From Oscillospiraceae bacterium (GTDB taxonomy: Bacteria; Bacillota_A; Clostridia; Oscillospirales; CAG-272): a DNA stretch of 15,004 nt. Shown in pieces: positions 12,906-15,004 of the stretch. How positions within the stretch are numbered: the first letter of the stretch is position 1; every line of letters starts with the position of its first letter. Position numbers and translations under genes: made by a program. Location: positions 1-15,004 of the forward strand of contig SVRU01000071.1 of NCBI GenBank assembly GCA_015064665.1, in the 5' to 3' direction. The notes under the pieces are model-generated. The model was given only the letters and a program-made list of their open reading frames with translations. It searched no databases and was not told the DNA's origin.

Positions 12906-15004
12906 TTATAGCGGAGTGAACATAAACGTTTTTGTCGGATCCTTCCCTTTCGTACCGATGAAATAATCGTTTTCACCTGTGCCGTAGTAGAATTTAGTAT
13001 CGCCGAAAAATCCGCCGTAGGTTTCAGAGTTGTCCCACCAAGCGCCGTCGCTCACATCCTTGCCTGCCGTATCCGCAAGGCTGAACAAATATCCGCCGGA
13101 GCCGTTAACGCCGTCGTTGTTGAGTATCTTTATATACTTGGGCGGCTTTACGATATTGACGTTCTTGGTGTTTGTTTCGTAGCTTATACCTTTTCTGTAT
13201 TCAAGGTTTTTAAGCTCTTTTTTCTCCACGTCGTAATAGTCGTAATAGTTCAAATTGGTGTTTTTCGGATCACCGTTGCCGTCGATATCGACCTCGTCCT
13301 CCTCGGTAACTCTTCCGTCGCGGTTGATATCATAGAGCGGCTCATCGATAAATCCGTTGCCATCGTCGTCAACTACACCCAGGATAACCGGGGCGGTAGT
13401 GTCGGCAAGATGCTTTCCTATTTCATTTATGCCGAACGAGCTTATAAGAACCTCGTAACCCTTCATTCGCGGCAATCCCGTCTTCATGCTATACAAATCA
13501 ACGTTGTCAAGAGTGATGTTCGGGAATGCGCAGGTATATCCGAAGTACCAGTTAGAATAAGTGTTCGTAATTAAACGGAAGGTGCTGTCGTCATAGGTGT
13601 AAACGTTCATATTCCTTGCGATCAGATCACCGTCCCAGTGATAGCCGTAATCGGAACGCAGGAAGAAGAGTGGCGTGTTTGTATTGTAAGGATAAAAATT
13701 GGACTCGGCAAGCAAAAATTCTCCGTAACCCGTAAGCTCAAGGTCGGTTATATTACAGTTTATAACCTTTCCGTTGTAGAGCGCTGCGTGAGCATCAAAA
13801 CGAGAAGCCGTGGAATTTATGTACTCCATATTCTTACAGTAGTTAGAACCGCAGAAACCGTAATAAAGGTTAAGACTCTTTCCGTCCACAACGTACGGAT
13901 TCATTGCAAGAACAGCATCCTCGCTCGCCTTTCTTGCATATCCTATTGCATTTTTATCATAAACCGTAGCGGGAGTGATTTCGTGCGTGTCCGGATCTAT
14001 CGTGATCCAGAAGTTAGACTGCACGCAGCTATCCATAACTATTTTGTTTACGTGCGTCGCGTTAAAATTGTAAGTACTCGAGCTGGCGTAAGACATTCTC
14101 GCAGGAATAATACAATCCTTGAAGGTTACGTTGCTGGCATAGTTTGCGCAGAAGAAGCCGTTTGTAATATTTCCCTCATATCCGTCCAGACGCTCTGCTA
14201 CCGTAAATCCGCCCGTAACGCTGTGAGCGACGTTTTGTACGGTCGTGTATGAACGCATGACATTAATTCCTCTGGCTATGTAACTGCCTTCATAAACACC
14301 GTTCGTCATCTGATTTTCGCGGGTATCTCTGGTAACAAAATTGCCGTTTGCTACGGTTATCGCCTTTGTCTGATCGAGCTTGTAAATCTCGATGTAATCA
14401 ATATCTGTGTAATCAAATATTATAGGCGTTTCTTCGCTAACGCTTCCGTCTGCCTTAACGATTATTATCTCATGCATTGCTGCGCCGGCATATCCCGAAT
14501 AAGGACCTTTGCGTCTGAACACCTTGTGAGCAGAACAGTAAGGAATTATAAGAACGTCACCCTCCCAATCCAATCTGAGATCAATGTCGGTCGTTCTCGG
14601 ATTGATTCCTTCGGCAGAAATTGCGTCAAGCGTAGCTTCATCGGTGACCTTAAACATCGTCTGACTCTCATCGGGGAGAACCTCAAAGATATGAGTTCTT
14701 GCCATTTCGCGATTTGCTCCGCCCGGTTTCGTGGAAAGCTTAGTGTCATCGATTATAAAGGTTGCACCTTGCCAATCAACGTTAGTGCGAATCGGAATTG
14801 CAACGGCCTTGGTCACGTCGCCTATCTTAAGCATTGTGTTAAACACGTAGTATTTTGCATCAGGCTTAGCCTTTACAGTCTGACCGCTTATATTGGCGAA
14901 TACGTGAGTATTATACATAGCTTCAAAGTCGTCGGTCTTGCCATCGCCCTTCGCGCCGAAGTCCTCGTAGTAAACTACGCTTATATCCTGCTTGAAAACC
15001 TCAC
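12906..15004 (-). CDS. Pectate-lyase-superfamily right-handed beta-helix protein, C-terminal part
   Basis: An open frame enters from beyond the right edge and runs 698 codons to the stop at 12906; the true start lies outside the window. The visible part begins with FGAKGDGKTDD (14928-14960), the hallmark opening of Pectate_lyase_3/GH28-like beta-helices, so the protein should not start at the internal ATG at 14918. Asparagine- and aromatic-rich stretches (for example NGFFCANYASNVTFKDC, YMEYINSTASR-like turns and NCNITDLELTGYGEFLLAESN) fit stacked beta-helix coils. Near the C-terminal third, plus 13269-13370, lies an Asp/Gly-rich segment with calcium-loop patterns, including DINRDGRVTEED. Such proteins bind or cleave polysaccharides, usually outside the cell; catalytic residues could not be assigned, so it may be a binding or surface protein. 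A signal peptide, if any, is out of view. Confidence 0.8.
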   Translation of the reverse strand, partial: EVFKQDISVVYYEDFGAKGDGKTDDFEAMYNTHVFANISGQTVKAKPDAKYYVFNTMLKIGDVTKAVAIPIRTNVDWQGATFIIDDTKLSTKPGGANREMARTHIFEVLPDESQTMFKVTDEATLDAISAEGINPRTTDIDLRLDWEGDVLIIPYCSAHKVFRRKGPYSGYAGAAMHEIIIVKADGSVSEETPIIFDYTDIDYIEIYKLDQTKAITVANGNFVTRDTRENQMTNGVYEGSYIARGINVMRSYTTVQNVAHSVTGGFTVAERLDGYEGNITNGFFCANYASNVTFKDCIIPARMSYASSSTYNFNATHVNKIVMDSCVQSNFWITIDPDTHEITPATVYDKNAIGYARKASEDAVLAMNPYVVDGKSLNLYYGFCGSNYCKNMEYINSTASRFDAHAALYNGKVINCNITDLELTGYGEFLLAESNFYPYNTNTPLFFLRSDYGYHWDGDLIARNMNVYTYDDSTFRLITNTYSNWYFGYTCAFPNITLDNVDLYSMKTGLPRMKGYEVLISSFGINEIGKHLADTTAPVILGVVDDDGNGFIDEPLYDINRDGRVTEEDEVDIDGNGDPKNTNLNYYDYYDVEKKELKNLEYRKGISYETNTKNVNIVKPPKYIKILNNDGVNGSGGYLFSLADTAGKDVSDGAWWDNSETYGGFFGDTKFYYGTGENDYFIGTKGKDPTKTFMFTPL

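Noticed and set aside
13638..14252. 204-codon plus-strand open frame inside the beta-helix gene
   Set aside because: It lies wholly antisense to a clear coding frame, has no recognisable domain and no ribosome site; a by-product of the codon pattern.
1..15004. CRISPR arrays, tRNA, rRNA, prophage or toxin-antitoxin genes
   Set aside because: No regularly spaced repeats, no tRNA-like folds and no such protein families were seen on either strand.

Overview
The window looks like a chromosomal segment of an uncultured, low-to-moderate G+C Clostridia-type Firmicute. Supporting signs are strong AGGAGG-type ribosome binding sites, consensus TTGACA/TATAAT promoters, lipobox-anchored substrate-binding proteins (VSC-G), compact operons with 8-23 nt overlaps, intrinsic terminators with long T tracts, and the gene families present (DegV, DUF2156, small sulfite reductase-like protein, FecCD transporter). 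All genes read with the standard code. I cannot name the genus from sequence alone.

Layout. 1-54 (-): 5' end of an IS3-family-like transposase OrfA running off the window, preceded by a hairpin that covers its Shine-Dalgarno. 240-1073 (+): DegV-family lipid-binding protein with its own consensus promoter. It converges on 1139-2128 (-), an EamA/DMT-type transporter, across a shared bidirectional terminator. 2283-3068 (+): AraC-family regulator divergent from the transporter; the two promoters overlap face to face. 3147-4076 (-): small siroheme/4Fe-4S sulfite-reductase-like protein with a two-cluster ferredoxin insert, convergent with the regulator across another bidirectional terminator. 4216-8707 (+): a five-gene unit encoding a Fe3+-siderophore/heme/corrinoid-type ABC importer (lipoprotein, FecCD permease, FecE-like ATPase), a DUF2156 acyl/aminoacyl-transferase-like protein and a GNAT acetyltransferase. 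8840-12840 (+): a second unit encoding a polar amino acid ABC importer (lipoprotein, permease, ATPase) followed by a large acetyl-xylan-esterase-like hydrolase. 12906-15004 (-): C-terminal ~700 residues of a pectate-lyase-superfamily right-handed beta-helix protein, its N-terminus outside the window, sharing a bidirectional terminator with the esterase.

How the parts fit. The most striking control region is 4107-4196. Two sigma-A promoters, both TTGACA-N17-TATAAT, point at each other and are placed symmetrically around one central dyad (TTAGGATA-N11-TATCCTAA). One drives the sulfite-reductase-like gene leftward and the other the metal-chelate importer operon rightward. A single regulator bound at the centre could switch both, and the promoters should interfere with each other. 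This links a siroheme/Fe-S enzyme to an iron- or corrinoid-type uptake system. The right-hand part (esterase plus beta-helix protein) suggests plant or mucosal polysaccharide use, as in gut Clostridia. No rRNA, tRNA, CRISPR array or riboswitch was seen, and no stretch longer than 300 bases lacks a gene.
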